Shown: one piece after another, positions 1 through 11,542 of the stretch
Numbering within the stretch: the first letter of the stretch is position 1
How the letters are laid out: each line of letters opens with the position of its first letter
NCBI GenBank assembly: GCA_019916065.1
Contig: CM034238.1
Span: forward strand, 3,374,199-3,438,198
Direction of reading: 5' to 3'
Source: Vitellaria paradoxa
Taxonomy: Eukaryota; Streptophyta; Magnoliopsida; Ericales; Sapotaceae
DNA: 64,000 bases
Position numbers and translations under genes: made by a program
Notes under the pieces: model-generated
Database searches by the model: none
What the model was told of the DNA's origin: nothing
What the model saw: only the letters and a program-made list of their open reading frames with translations

Positions 1-294
1 AACCAAGATGAAGTGGTCTTTATTTATAATCTCACAAGACCTTCACTTCTTTGTGAGAAACCGATGTGGGACTTCTAAATGAGTCACCACGCCAACAAAA
101 TTAACCAAAAGATATTTAAACGGGTACGGGGCGGGGTGGGGACTATCGTACCCGTCCCCGTCCCCATATCCGTGTGGGTAACATTTCAAATCTCATACCC
201 GTCCCCGTCCCCGCTATTAACATCCCCATACCCTCCCCGAACGGGACGGGGTGATAACGGATACCTACGGGTACGGATATATTTGACATCCCTA
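1..294. mobile_element. Right part of a non-autonomous hAT element
   Basis: The window opens inside this element. Its right end TTGACATCCCTA stops at 294 and is followed by acgctctg (295-302), which matches the 8-bp target duplication of the complete copy at 37077-37709. The interior is a GC-rich low-complexity run of GGGTACGGG and CCCGTCCCC units. The left end lies outside the window. Confidence 0.8.
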
Positions 295-302
295 ACGCTC
301 TG

Positions 303-1077
303 GCCTATGGAAAAGCCACGAGCGAGCGTAATCGTCGACACATTTCTCGAGCTTGAATCGCCGGCGATCGATTATCTCCGTAGAGTACGTGGGATGAGTC
401 CTTCGATCTATCCAGTGGGGCCTATACTTAACCCGGACCGGGTCGGACCAGCGACCCGACTTGACCGAGTGGCTGGACTATCAGCCCCCGCCGTGGGTGG
501 TTTTTCTCTGTTTTGGGAGCCGGGGAGGGTTTGAAGAGGAACAAGTGAAAGAGATAGCGAGAGGAGTGTAGCTTAGCGGTTTCCGGTTCTTGTGGTGTCT
601 CCAGCAGCCTCTGGCGAAAGCGGTGGAGTTCCCCACGGATACGCGGTGGGGGATGGAGCCGCCGGAAGGGTTTTGGATCGGACGGGCGAGAAGGGGAAGG
701 TGGTGAGTTGGTGGGTCAGGCAGGCGGAGGTGCTGTCCCACACGGCAGTGGGTGATTTCGTTCTCACTGTGGGTGGAATTCAATCCTGGAGAGCTTGTGG
801 CACGGGGTTCCAATTGCGACCTGGCCAATATACGCGGAGCAACAGATGAATGCGTTCCAAATGGCGAGAGAGTTGGACTTGGCGGCGGGAGATTTCGTTA
901 GATTACCGTCAAGACACAAGCGAAGGAGCTGTTGCAGTGGTGACGGCTGCGGAGGTAGAGATGGGAATAAGAAGGGTGATGGATAGCGGAGGGTTGAATG
1001 CAAAGGCGAGAAAGGTGGAGAAATGCAGAATGGCAATTGGGGGAAGGGAAGGTCACCAGAACCCAGGCAGCAGCTAA
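303..1077 (+). pseudogene. UGT71-like UDP-glycosyltransferase, 3' fragment (long form, copy 1)
   Basis: This is the C-terminal half of a plant family 1 glycosyltransferase, a family that moves sugar from UDP-sugars to small lipophilic acceptors in the cytosol. The motifs [29 protein letters not shown] and the sugar-binding PSPG box can be read, but only by changing frame. The first half (to about 534) is in one frame and the rest in another. An in-frame TAG follows the [12 protein letters not shown] motif. Single bases are missing relative to the copy at 37718, for example in the PSPG box just before the HCGWNS motif. The N-terminal acceptor half is absent and the left edge is the hAT insertion. 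It ends at TAA 1075-1077. Assignment to UGT71 rests on the [14 protein letters not shown] and ELDLAAEI wording and is fairly safe at family level. It is a pseudogene, and some of the indels may be sequencing error. Confidence 0.8.
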
Positions 1078-1193
1078 ACTTTTATACAAAATTTGCAAAA
1101 ATAATATAAATATATAAGCTAGTTTAGTGATAATTTAGAATAGAAAAATAATTTTTTTCTTTATTATTTCTTTCCCTTCACAAATTCAAACTC

Positions 1194-1390
1194 AAAGTAT
1201 AATTATAATAAATAGTTTCCTATTTGCTTCTGGGTTTCCTATTTGCTTTAGGAAATTGATCCACCTAAATCCAAATCCAAAGTATAATCATAATAAATAG
1301 TTTCCTATTTACTTTAGAAATTGATCCACCTAAATCCAAATCTAAAGTATAATCATAATAAATAGTTTCCTATTTCTATTTGTTTTTAAG
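1194..1390 (+). repeat. Three tandem 66-bp-type repeats upstream of CAF1 copy 1
   Basis: Three degenerate units of about 65 bp, each holding taaatagtttcctat and gatccacctaaatcc, lie directly upstream of the CAF1 TATA region. The first unit carries a short extra duplication of tttcctatttgct. The same array precedes every CAF1 copy that keeps its 5' flank. Confidence 0.8.
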
Positions 1391-1499
1391 AAACTTAACC
1401 ACTTTATATATTATACCTGTCCAGCCCTTGAAGCTCCAAAAAAATTTAAACAAATAGTGAGTTTTGCTTTCGCAACAAGAAATAGAAACAAGAGCAAAG

Positions 1500-2404
1500 A
1501 TGGAGAGAGAATTAATGATGATAAAGACAATATGGCGCAAAAATTTAGAATTTGAATTCTCTCAGATGGAATCTATGTTACTTTCGCACAATTTCATCGC
1601 CATTGATACGGAGTTTCCAGGATTTCTTCACAATTGCCGAGAGATGCTTCTGAATCACAGTGATATGAGGATTTGAAGTTCAACGTTGATCATGTGAAGC
1701 TTATTCAACTGGGTTGACATTGTTCGACGACGACGAAAGCAATCTCGGTGGGACATGGCAATCAATTTCTGCGCTTTTGATGTGGATGTAGACCCTCTAA
1801 GATGCAAGGCAAGCAAGAGGTTCTGATTTCAAGAAGAACAGAAAAGAAGGTGTGATAGTGCAGTATTTGAAGAGAAATTCAAGCGAATGCTGTTGAGTCA
1901 CAAAGGAATTAAGTGGGTGACGTTTCACGGGTTATATGATTTGGGCTATTTAATTTGACTACTAATTCGAACAGAAATTCCTAATTCTCTGATGGAGTTC
2001 GCTGATATGGCGTGGACTCTGTTGGTGGTGTTTATGATGTCAAGTTCATGGCCAAGTACTGCCATGTAATCGTGGTCGATGTGATTTTATGGGATTGGAA
2101 AGACTCTCAAATATACTGAATGTTTAAAAGAGTGGGAGAAGCCCACTAAGCTGGTTCTGATAGTCTTGACTGCTGCTGTGTTCTTGAAGATGGTTAGGGT
2201 CTCTCGTTTGATAACTCCAAATTTGAAGGGCTTATGTATGGAATTAGTGTTAAGATATAGTGTAGGTGGTCGTATTATCGAGGTCCTATTCTTCATTCCC
2301 CGCCATCAGTACTTTTGATACCAGCACCGCCACAAATGCCTACTTGCTTTGCAGAACCAACACCCTGGTTACATGGCATTGCTTCCGCGTTCATCTGCCA
2401 TTGA
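1500..2404 (+). pseudogene. CAF1/POP2-like deadenylase pseudogene (copy 1)
   Basis: This is an intronless CCR4-associated factor 1 homologue. CAF1 proteins are DEDDh 3'-5' exonucleases that shorten mRNA poly(A) tails in the CCR4-NOT complex. It starts at the ATG that follows ATAGAAACAAGAGCAAAG, the position used by the intact copies. Motif I (IAIDTEFPG) is intact, but the frame breaks near residue 46. It also carries the three nonsense changes of its partner at 38918 (Q-stop-Y, I-stop-L, H-stop-A) plus several extra one-base losses around 1640-2130. The end is placed at TGA 2402-2404 by alignment with the intact copies. Confidence 0.85.
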
Positions 2405-3040
2405 CATAGCATACATATAAATATATATAGGACCATTTGTGCAGTGTATGATTAGTCTTATAGGTTTGTTTTGCGTTCGATACCCTTTTCAGGGTCTAGT
2501 GTACGTTTAGTTGCATAAAGAAAATTGTAAATGAAATTTTTTGTGCCTTCAGTAAAAATTTAAAATTTTTAGTAATTATTAATAATTTTTGGTTGTTTGA
2601 TGAAAAGTTAAAGAAATTTTTAATAACTTTTAAAAAAGTTTTAGTATTTTTTATTGTTTAGTGAAAATTTAAAGAAATTTCAGTAACTGCTACTCTGAAG
2701 TGTTGCCCAACGGAGAGAGAGAGAGAGAGAAAAAAAAAGAAAAAAGAAAAGAAAAATCATTCATGCATATTACAAACACACACACACAGAATTCCCAATT
2801 CCCATTCTAATTAACAAAAAAATTGATACTCTTTTGTCTAACAAGGAAATGGGGTAAAGTATAAATGCCTAGTTCAATACAAACGATTCAACAAATTCTA
2901 TTTTCACCCGCATCAATAGATGAGCATCGTCTATAGACACAATCACGCATACAACAAACTTCGGTAAGGAGGACAAAAATTACAAAGCTAAGAATTAACT
3001 GCAATTTTCCCAATTGAAGAAGCGAACTACTACAAATATC

Positions 3041-3071
<31 letters not shown>

Positions 3072-3142
3072 GTTATGCGAAGGGAAAAAAATTACCTCCA
3101 AGGTCACAGAGGAATCTGGGTTTGGAGTTTTGGCGAGAAGAA
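2405..3142. other. CAF1 3' flank with simple repeats, no gene
   Basis: AT-rich 3' flank shared by all CAF1 copies (atatataggaccatttgtg, then aatttaaaatttttagtaat-type runs). It is followed by a (GA)n tract near 2717, a short (CA)n near 2777 and a (TA)n tract at about 3043-3068. No supported coding sequence. Confidence 0.7.
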
Positions 3143-5663
3143 CTGAATGCTGGGCATTTTGACCCCACTAGGCATGTGTGGTGTAATTTATACAGGGTTA
3201 AGTTGATTTGAAACTTTTTTATCGAAATGAGTTGGAATTCGTTTACTGCGGAAACGAATCTAAGTTAAATGATTTCGTTTGCTCAGATAACGATTTTGCT
3301 TTAAGCCCCCATTTGCACTTCCGGCAAGATAAGCATGATTATTTGAAATGTAAAATTAATTAAATTAATAAAATTACGTTAAAAAGAATTATATATTTTA
3401 TTAAATTCAACTAATTGTTTAAAATTTAATAAAATTAAATATTTTATGAAAATAAAAAATTAATAATTATAAATAAAATTATATTTTCAAATGCAATTTC
3501 AATTTTTATTTAAAAAAAATGATAATGAAAAATAAAAATAGAAAACGTAAACAAATAAAGATAAACAAAGACAAAAAAATATAGCGTTACCAAATGATCC
3601 CTGCATAAACAATTTTCACCTAGCTTTCTCTAGCAATACATTTTTTAACATACCTCCTGTTTTTTTTGCAAATAAATATAGTAGTTTATCAATTTTAATT
3701 CAATTTTCTTAAGATATTATTTGAATAATTAATTTAAAATAAAATATTATATAAAAAATTAGTGAGATAAAAAATTAGTTTTTAATCTTAATTACTTTAT
3801 TTTTTTACAATTTTAAAAGTTTATGTTGGATAATTAAAAAATATTCACGATTTTTAGATAAGTTAGTCGACATTAAAAAAAATAATAAATATCCTTAGAA
3901 TTCAAAAAAATTTTAGATAATTTTATTTATTAATTAAAAATATTTACATTTTTTAGATAAGTAATTCAAAAGTTAAAAAATTAATAATAAGTACACTTAA
4001 AATTCAAAAGTTAATTTCATTTATCAATTAAAAATATTTAGTTATGTTTTCATTTTTTTTTAAATGAAAATTGAAAATGTAATTTTATTTACAATTAGTA
4101 ATTTTTAATCTTAATAAAATATTTAATTTTATTAGTTTTTAAATGATTAATTGAATTTAATAAAATATATTTTATATTAACTTAATTAATTAGATTAATT
4201 AAATTAAATTAATCAACTAATTTAATTTAATTTAAAAAAATTAATTCAATAAATATAAATATATAAAATTATAATTTAATTATATTATTTATTAAAAATA
4301 GTTGAACCAAACATATTTCATAATAATTGAAATAATTTAATTATGATATTTATTAAAAAAGATTTAATAAAAATATATTTAACATTAAATAAATAAATTA
4401 CATCACTAATTAAATTTAATTATTTATTTAAAATAATTTAACAAAATATATTCGTGTTAATTAAATTATTTAAATTAATAAATAATAAATTTAAACTACT
4501 GATAAATAAGTTCAAAATTAATCTAATCATGCAATTAAAAATTAAATTAAATTAGTTGATTAATTTAATTTAATTAATCTAATCAATTAAGTTAATATAA
4601 AATATATTTTATTAAATTCAATTAATTGTTTTAAAAACTACAAAAAATTAAAAATTTTATTAAAATAAAAAATTACTAATTATAAACAAAGTTACATTTT
4701 CGAACATAATTTCAGTTTTCATTTAAAAAATGATAACAAAACTAATATTTTTAATTGATAAATAAAATTAATTTTTGAATTATAAGTGTATTTATTATTA
4801 ATTTTTTTAACTTTTGAATTACTTAGCTTAAAATTGTAAGTAGTTTTTTAATTAGTAATTAAAATTATCTAAAAAATTTTTGAATCCTAAGGTTATTTAT
4901 TATCTTTTTTTTTTTAATTTCGCCCTGACAATTTTAAAAAACGTGAATATTTTTTTAATTATCTAACATAAACTTTTTAAAATTGCAAAAAAATAAAGTA
5001 ATTAAGATTAAAAACTAATTTTTGTTTTTATCTCACTAATTTTTTTATGTAATATTTTATTTTACATTAATTATTCAAATAATATCTAAACAAATTGCAT
5101 TAAAATAGACAAGCTATTACATTTATTTGCAAGGAAACCAGAGTTATGTTAAAAAAGGTATTGCTAGAGAAAGTTAGGTGAAAATTATTTATTCAGGGAT
5201 CATTTGGTAACGCTGTTATTTTTTTGTCTCTATCTCTCTTTATTTGTTTACGTTTTCTATTTTTTGTTTTTCATCATCGTTTTTTTCTGAAATAAAAACT
5301 AAAATTACATTTGAAAATATGATTTTATTTATAATTATTAATTTTTTATTTACATAAAATATTTAATTTTATTAATTTTTAAACAATTAGTTGAATTTAA
5401 TAAAATATATTTCTTTTTAATGTAATTTAATTAATTTTACATTTCAAATAATCACGCTTGTCTTGACGGAAGTGCAAATGGGGGCTTAAATTCGTTTACC
5501 TCGAAGCAAAATCGTTACCCTGAGTAAACGAAATCATTTAACTTAGATTTGTTTTCGCAGTGAACGAATTCCAACTCATTTCAGTAAAAAAATTTCAAAT
5601 CAACTTAACCCTGTATAAATTACATCACACATGCCTAGTTGGGTCAAAATGCCCTGAATGCTG
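3143..5663. mobile_element. 2.5-kb foldback element with 10-bp target duplication (copy 1)
   Basis: A long inverted repeat runs from 3153 to 5653. It starts GGCATTTTGACCC and ends GGGTCAAAATGCC. The arms of about 1.1 kb (3153 to about 4230, and about 4540 to 5653) stay complementary over landmarks such as gcccccatttgcacttcc and tagcgttaccaaatgatcc. The direct repeat ctgaatgctg flanks it (3143-3152 and 5654-5663). No transposase frame is visible. The target-site length and G-rich terminus fit a Mutator-like (MULE) foldback, but the superfamily is inferred. The loop is very AT-rich. Confidence 0.85.
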
Positions 5664-5945
5664 ACTGGGGAGAGATGGAAATGTCAGAGAAACAACAGAT
5701 CAAACTATGAAAACAAGACACGTTCACCAGTTAAAGGGGAAAAGAAATGGGAAGGCAAATGTTCTGAATCTCTATTTGTCTGAGTTCTGTTTGCATCTCT
5801 AAACCAATCCGAATCTCTTCCTTCTGAAACTATAGGTTCGTGGAGAGAGAGAGAGAGACCAATCTGAAACTCTTCCTTCTGAAACTATAACTACGTGGGG
5901 AGGCAGATGAGAGAGAGGAGAGAGAGAGAGGGGTTTAGTTTTCAT
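5664..5945. other. Intergenic flank with (GA)n tracts
   Basis: Shared flank (gagatggaaatgtcagagaa, then two copies of a tctgaaactcttccttctga-type unit separated by GA microsatellites). It recurs at 18240-18500, 24530-24790, 43083-43360, 55660-55915 and 61605-61860. No gene seen. Confidence 0.6.
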
Positions 5946-6755
5946 TTTGAATTAATAGTAATTTCCATTTCCAGCTTTGAAGGTCATGTCACTGTTCTTC
6001 ATTTCTATTATTCATTTTCTTAAGATGATCGGCTAGTTTTTCTTGGGCCAAGGTAAGGACAATGTCTTGTCCTAATGATTTCCAAGATGCCGTTCTTCAT
6101 GGATTAATTTTGAGATTCTTTGGTTATCAATTGCTTGTCAATCTTAGTTGTATCTAATTACTCTTGAAATCAATGGTTCAATGTCCGATTAACACTTGTT
6201 TACATATTTTATCAATGAGTTCATAGAAGTTGCTGAATTCAGAACTCTTACTGCAAATATGTATGGGAGTTGCTAGAATTAGATCTTCTATAGTCTTCAT
6301 AATAGATTATGCACATCACTTGTTTGATCCATGACTTGTATCATTTGAAATTAATTTTCTCCAAACATTAGAGCAACTAGAATTGATGATCTATTTACTC
6401 TTGATATTTTGAAATTGATTTGGATAGGCATTAGAATTGTCTTGCCCATCTTTTTAATATCAAGTTTTAGTTAAGTTTAGTTTTCATTTCAAAACCCATT
6501 TCCAAAACCATCAAAAATTTCAAACCAGATTTTCAATTCTGTTTACCATTCATGTGAGCCATGTTTTGCCTCTTTAATCCATTTGATTCAAGCATGATTT
6601 TGCTCCCTAGATCCCTGTGGATATGACCTGGTTCTTACCAGTTAATTGTGTTACAATTAAACCTTGCACTTGGGGGAGTTTGTCTTGATTTTCCTTACTT
6701 AACACCTTTGGAATCTGAATTTGCATCTTTATTTACATTTGAGAGTGAGGTAATT
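5946..6755. mobile_element. Possible LTR-retrotransposon remnant, non-coding
   Basis: About 800 bp, less AT-rich than its surroundings, with no frame. Wording near 6600-6680 (tccctgtggatatgacctgg, then ccttgcacttgggggag) resembles the non-coding leader of plant Ty3/gypsy elements of the Athila/Tat type. This is a weak likeness from memory. No LTR, primer-binding site or protein domain is visible. It recurs at about 43365-44180. Confidence 0.35.
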
Positions 6756-9700
6756 AAGCAAACACAAGCAGAAAGTGTTGTTTTAAATTTTTTCTCTGGC
6801 TAACATTAGAGTTTTGTTGTTAGCCACCAACATTGAATCCCCACCACACGATTTGAACAATTTCTGCCAAGACCACCCAAAAGCCAGCAAAAGAGTTTCT
6901 TTCATCTTCTCTTTTTTTCCCCCTATACTTGAACTACAAAGGTCATCAATTTAAACTAATATTTTTATTTTTATTTTTTGGAATGTGATTCAAATGAAGA
7001 AAAATATCTTTGAGTTACTTGCTTAATATAATAATTATATTGAATATTAAAATATTTAAAGATAAATTTATCAATATAATTAAAATATTATAATAAAAAT
7101 TCATTTATGGTAAAAACTTTTCAAAATTCAGATAACAATACCTGTCTACTTGTCAAAATTAAAAAATTTAGAAGACAATAGCTTGAGTTTCTTTCATTTT
7201 TCTTTTTTTTTTTTTGTTTTTTTGGTTTTTTCCATATTTGAACTGTAAAGGTAAAATTTAGGGAAACTAACATTTTTACTTTTATTTTTTTCTTGGAGTG
7301 CGGTTCAAATGACAAAATATCTTTGAATTACTGGTTTAAAATAATAATTATATTGAATGTTAAAATATTTAAAAAACAAATTTATCAATATAATTAAAAT
7401 ATTATAAAAGAATTCATTTACTGTAAAATTTTTCAAAATTCAACTAATAATGTCTGTTTACTTATCACAAAATTAAAAAATTCAAAAGGCAGTAACGTAA
7501 GTTTCTTTCATTTTTTCTTTACTTTATTTTTTTTCTCCATACTTGAATTGCAAACGCAAAATTTAGTGAATATAACATTTTTATTTTTATTTTTTGTTGG
7601 AATGTGGTTCAAATAGTAATATATGTTTGAATTATTGGCTTAATATAATAATTATATTAAATGTTACAATATTTAAAAATAAAATTTATCAATACAATTA
7701 AAATATTATAACGAAATTTAATTATTGTAAATTTTTTTAAAATTTAGGTAACAATATTTGTCTATTTGCAAAAAAATTAAAAAATAATAATTTATCAGTA
7801 TAATTTAAATTTTTGTCAGCTAACATCAAATCAACGTTTTTATTTATTTATTTTTGTCAAAATGTGGATCAAATGACAAAAATATCTTGAGTTATTAGCT
7901 TGATATATTAATTATATTGAATATTAATATATTGAATATCACAATATTTAAAAATAAAATTTATTAATATAATTTAAAATATTATAATAAAAATTCAACA
8001 ATTGTAGAAATCAAAATATCTACCTATGTCTCTTTGAACCGCCATATAAAAATATTTTTTATTATAAAAAATAAATTATATTGATAAATTTTGTCATTTG
8101 AATCACATTCCAACAAAAATAAATAAATAAAATATTAATTTAACTTAACTTTTTGCTTTGCAATTTAGGTAAGTTTTTTTTTTTAATTATTGTAAAAATT
8201 AGACTATCTACATATGTCTCATTGAACCCATATAAATATACTTTCTATTTTAAGAAATAAATTATACCAATAAATTACTTTTCCAGATTTTTTGACAAGC
8301 AGACCAACAACTGCTACTTGAATTATTATAAAAATTTTTAAAAATTAATAAAAAATAATCATTAATATGCATGAATACTTGAATTAATATGTAATTTTTA
8401 AAAACAATACGTGACTACTTTCTTATGATAAAAATGAAAATATTTTAATAAGTAAATCAATCTTAATTTTATTTAAAAGGTAAACAATTGTAAATATAAT
8501 TTTAAAAAAATATACTTATAACACATGAATTATCTTTATATCATTAAAATTATCTTCATATTATAAAAGTTAAGAATAAATTATTTTTTGAAATTTTTAA
8601 AAAAAATTTATTGTAAAAAATGAAATTATATTGATAAATTATTATATTTTTAATTTTTTAACAAGTAGGTGGACATTCTTGCCTGAATTTGAAAAGTTTT
8701 ACAATTAATGAATTTTTAATATAATATTTTAATTATATTGGTAATTTTTTAAATATTTTAATATTCAATATAATTATTATATTAAGCCAATAACTCAAAG
8801 GTATTTTTACCATTTGAACCATATTCTAACAGAAAAATAAATAAATAAATAAAACAAAACAAAACAAAAAAGAAAAGAAAAGAAATATGAAAGAAACTCA
8901 AGTTGCTGCCGTTTGAATTTTTTAATTTTCTAACATGTGAACAGATATTGTTACCTAAATTTTGAAAAATTTACGATAAATGAATTTTTATTATACCATT
9001 TTAATTATATCGATAAATTTATTTTTTAATATTTCAAAAAAATAAAAAAAGAAAAAAAAGAAAAGTGAAAGAAACTCTTACTGGTGAAAGATGATCAAAT
9101 CATATGGTGGAGATTTAATGTCAGCGGCCGACAGCAAACTTTCAATGTCAATATAATTTATTTTTTACAATAGAAAATATTTTATATGGGTTTAATAAAA
9201 CATATATAGGTAGTCTAATTTTTGCAATAATTGAAAAAAAAAAAAAAACTTACCTGAACGGCAAAGCAAAAAGTTAAGTAAAATTAATATTTTTATTTAT
9301 TTCTTTTTGTTGGAATGTAGTTCAAATGACAAAAGTTTTCAGTATAATTTATTTTTTATAATTGAAAATATTTTTATATGAATTCAATGAAATATATGTT
9401 AATATTTTAATTTTTACAATAGTTGAATTTTTATTATAATATTTTAAATTATATTAATAAATTTTATTTTTAAATATTGTGATATTCGATATATTAATAT
9501 TTAATATAATTAATATATCAAGCCAATAACTCAAAGATATTTTTGTCATTTGAACCACATTTTGATAAAAATAAATAAATAAAAATGTTGATTTGATGTT
9601 AGCTGGTAAAAAATTAAATTATATTGATAAATTATTATTTTTTAATTTTTTAACAAATAGACGGATATTGTTACTTGAATTTTAAAAAATGTACAATAAA

Positions 9701-10130
9701 TGAATTTTTATTGTAATATTTTAATTGTATTGATAAATTTTATTTTTAAATATTTTAACATTTAATATAATTATTATATTAAGTCAGAAACTCAAAGATA
9801 TATTACCATTTGAACCACATTCCAACAAAAAATAAAAATAAAAATGTTATATTCACTTGATTTTACATTTGCAATTCCAGTACCGAAAATAAAAACAAAA
9901 ACAAAAAAAAGGAGAAAAATGAAAGAAACTTAGGTTTCTGCCTTTTGAAATTTTTAATTTTTTGACAAGTAGGCAGATATTAATGCAGAGAGAAAGAGAA
10001 GAAAAAAATAAAATATATTTTTTCTTTGTTGATTAGAAAAGAAAATAAGGAGAAAATGAAAACAAAAATCAACTTTTTCTTCTTCCTTTCTATTTCTTTT
10101 TTTTTTATATATTTTTACCTACCAATTCAG
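6756..10130. repeat. Nested AT-rich inverted-repeat elements (copy 1)
   Basis: A mosaic of one AT-rich element family. A terminus-like segment (ggctaacattagagtttt near 6797) leads into several units of about 300 bp. These contain ttcaaatgac.aaaatatctttga, aatataattattatattgaat and gtttctttcattttt. Similar units return in reverse orientation from about 8040 to 9960. An inner terminus (tgacattgaaagtttgctgtc on the minus strand near 9140) marks nesting. No transposase is visible. The right edge abuts the PTEN2 exon remnant at about 10135. Confidence 0.6.
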
Positions 10131-10784
10131 AAAAAATCCGGAATGGCAAGGACAAGGCTAATGATTTCTAGCCTTCTACTATATTTGAAGGTGGGATTTT
10201 ATAATATGTGGCACTAGGTGTTGGCAATGGGTATATTGAAAAGTTTTAGGGTAAATTACACCTTAGACCCCCTAAACATTAAGGTAATTACACCTAGTAT
10301 CCTTCAACATTTGAAATTGATAAATACCCCCTTATTTTGAAATGTTAGTAACCCTTAACCCCTTCTGTTAAGCTTCCGTTAGGTTTACAGTTAAAATGAT
10401 GACATCACTAAAAAATTAGGTCTATAATTCCATTTTTACCCTTATTTGTGTGTTAGGGTTTAGAGTTTTGAGGAGTGGTGGCTGAAGGTTGGGGTGCATA
10501 ACTATGTATTTACACTCTATGTATATATATATATGCACCCCAACTATGTATTTACACTCTATGTATATATATATATATATATAAGCAGATCCAGACACCA
10601 TCACGGTTCTCTGCCCATGGTCGATTTCTTTCTCTCTCTCCTCTTCACCCACATAATTTTGTTGGGTTAAAATCAAACAATCCCAGAAAAAACCCACAAA
10701 TCCAATATATATATAATGATATATATGGCAAACTTTGTTGAAAGCCGTAGGTAATCTTTGTTTCTCTCAAACTAATTGCAAAAC

Positions 10785-10900
10785 ACAATCCGATTGATTA
10801 CTTTGGAGCACTGGAAAAGTTGCAGCCTGATTGATTGCTTTGGAGCACTGGAAAAGTTGCAGCCGATTGATTGCTTTGGAGCACTGGAAAAGTTGTAGCT
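10785..10900. repeat. Three tandem ~34-bp units inside the Pack-MULE
   Basis: Three direct units built on ttggagcactggaaaagttg, each introduced by (c)gattgatt. Their reverse frame reads SAPKQSIG-type repeats that continue the captured dioxygenase frame, so the tandem duplication probably arose after capture. The duplicate at 48205-48322 has three more uniform units. Confidence 0.8.
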
Positions 10901-10927
10901 TTCAAGGTTGCAACAAAGTTGCCTGCA

Positions 10928-11056
10928 ACTTTGCTTTGGATCCTCAGAGTAAAATCTTTCCTTGTACTCGACAGGCAACTCGAAGAATTCCTTTGCCACC
11001 ATCAATGCTTCGCGCATTAATTCCTCCGACACCCCATGATTTGTCAAAGAACCCAC
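10928..11056 (-). pseudogene. Captured 2-oxoglutarate/Fe(II) dioxygenase fragment
   Basis: About 43 codons on the minus strand read TNHGVSEELMREALMVAKEF and then FELPVEYKERFYSEDPKQSC. This is the N-terminal DIOX_N segment of plant DOXC-type 2OG dioxygenases (DMR6/hyoscyamine-6-dioxygenase-like group). The iron-binding HxD...H and the 2OG-binding RxS regions are absent. It lies between the TIRs of a Mutator-like element and so appears to be captured host sequence. The surrounding frame runs into the tandem repeats and has no partner exons. Family assignment is good; the exact subfamily is a guess. Confidence 0.75.
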
Positions 11057-11510
11057 GATTTCTCTTCTCTCTCTCTCTCTCTCTCTCTCTTCTCTTTACC
11101 AACAAATTGCAGCTTTCAAGGTAAATGCAAGGTCAATGCATTGGAGCCCTAAATTCGTGTGTTCTCCTCCGGTGCCTCCAAATCCATCTATTTGCTAATG
11201 AGTCTGAGCCCTAAATTCGACATGTGTATACGGCCCTGAATAGTGTTGGAATTTCAACTTTTTGTGGGAGATTTACAGAGTATGTAATCTCATGCTTCAA
11301 TTGGTGGCCAAACAATTCCGGCATTCAACCAACACGTTGCCGGCTTCATTCCGGTGCCATCCTGATTGGATTTGGCCAAAAAAAAAAAAAAATCCCAAAC
11401 AGTCCCTCCTCACCTGTCCATCATTTTCCTAATTTTCCGGGCGCATTTGCCATTCCTAGCAAACCCTTCTCCGGCTACTGTTCTATCTACTGGCGTAAAT
11501 TGGATAGATA

Positions 11511-11542
<32 letters not shown>

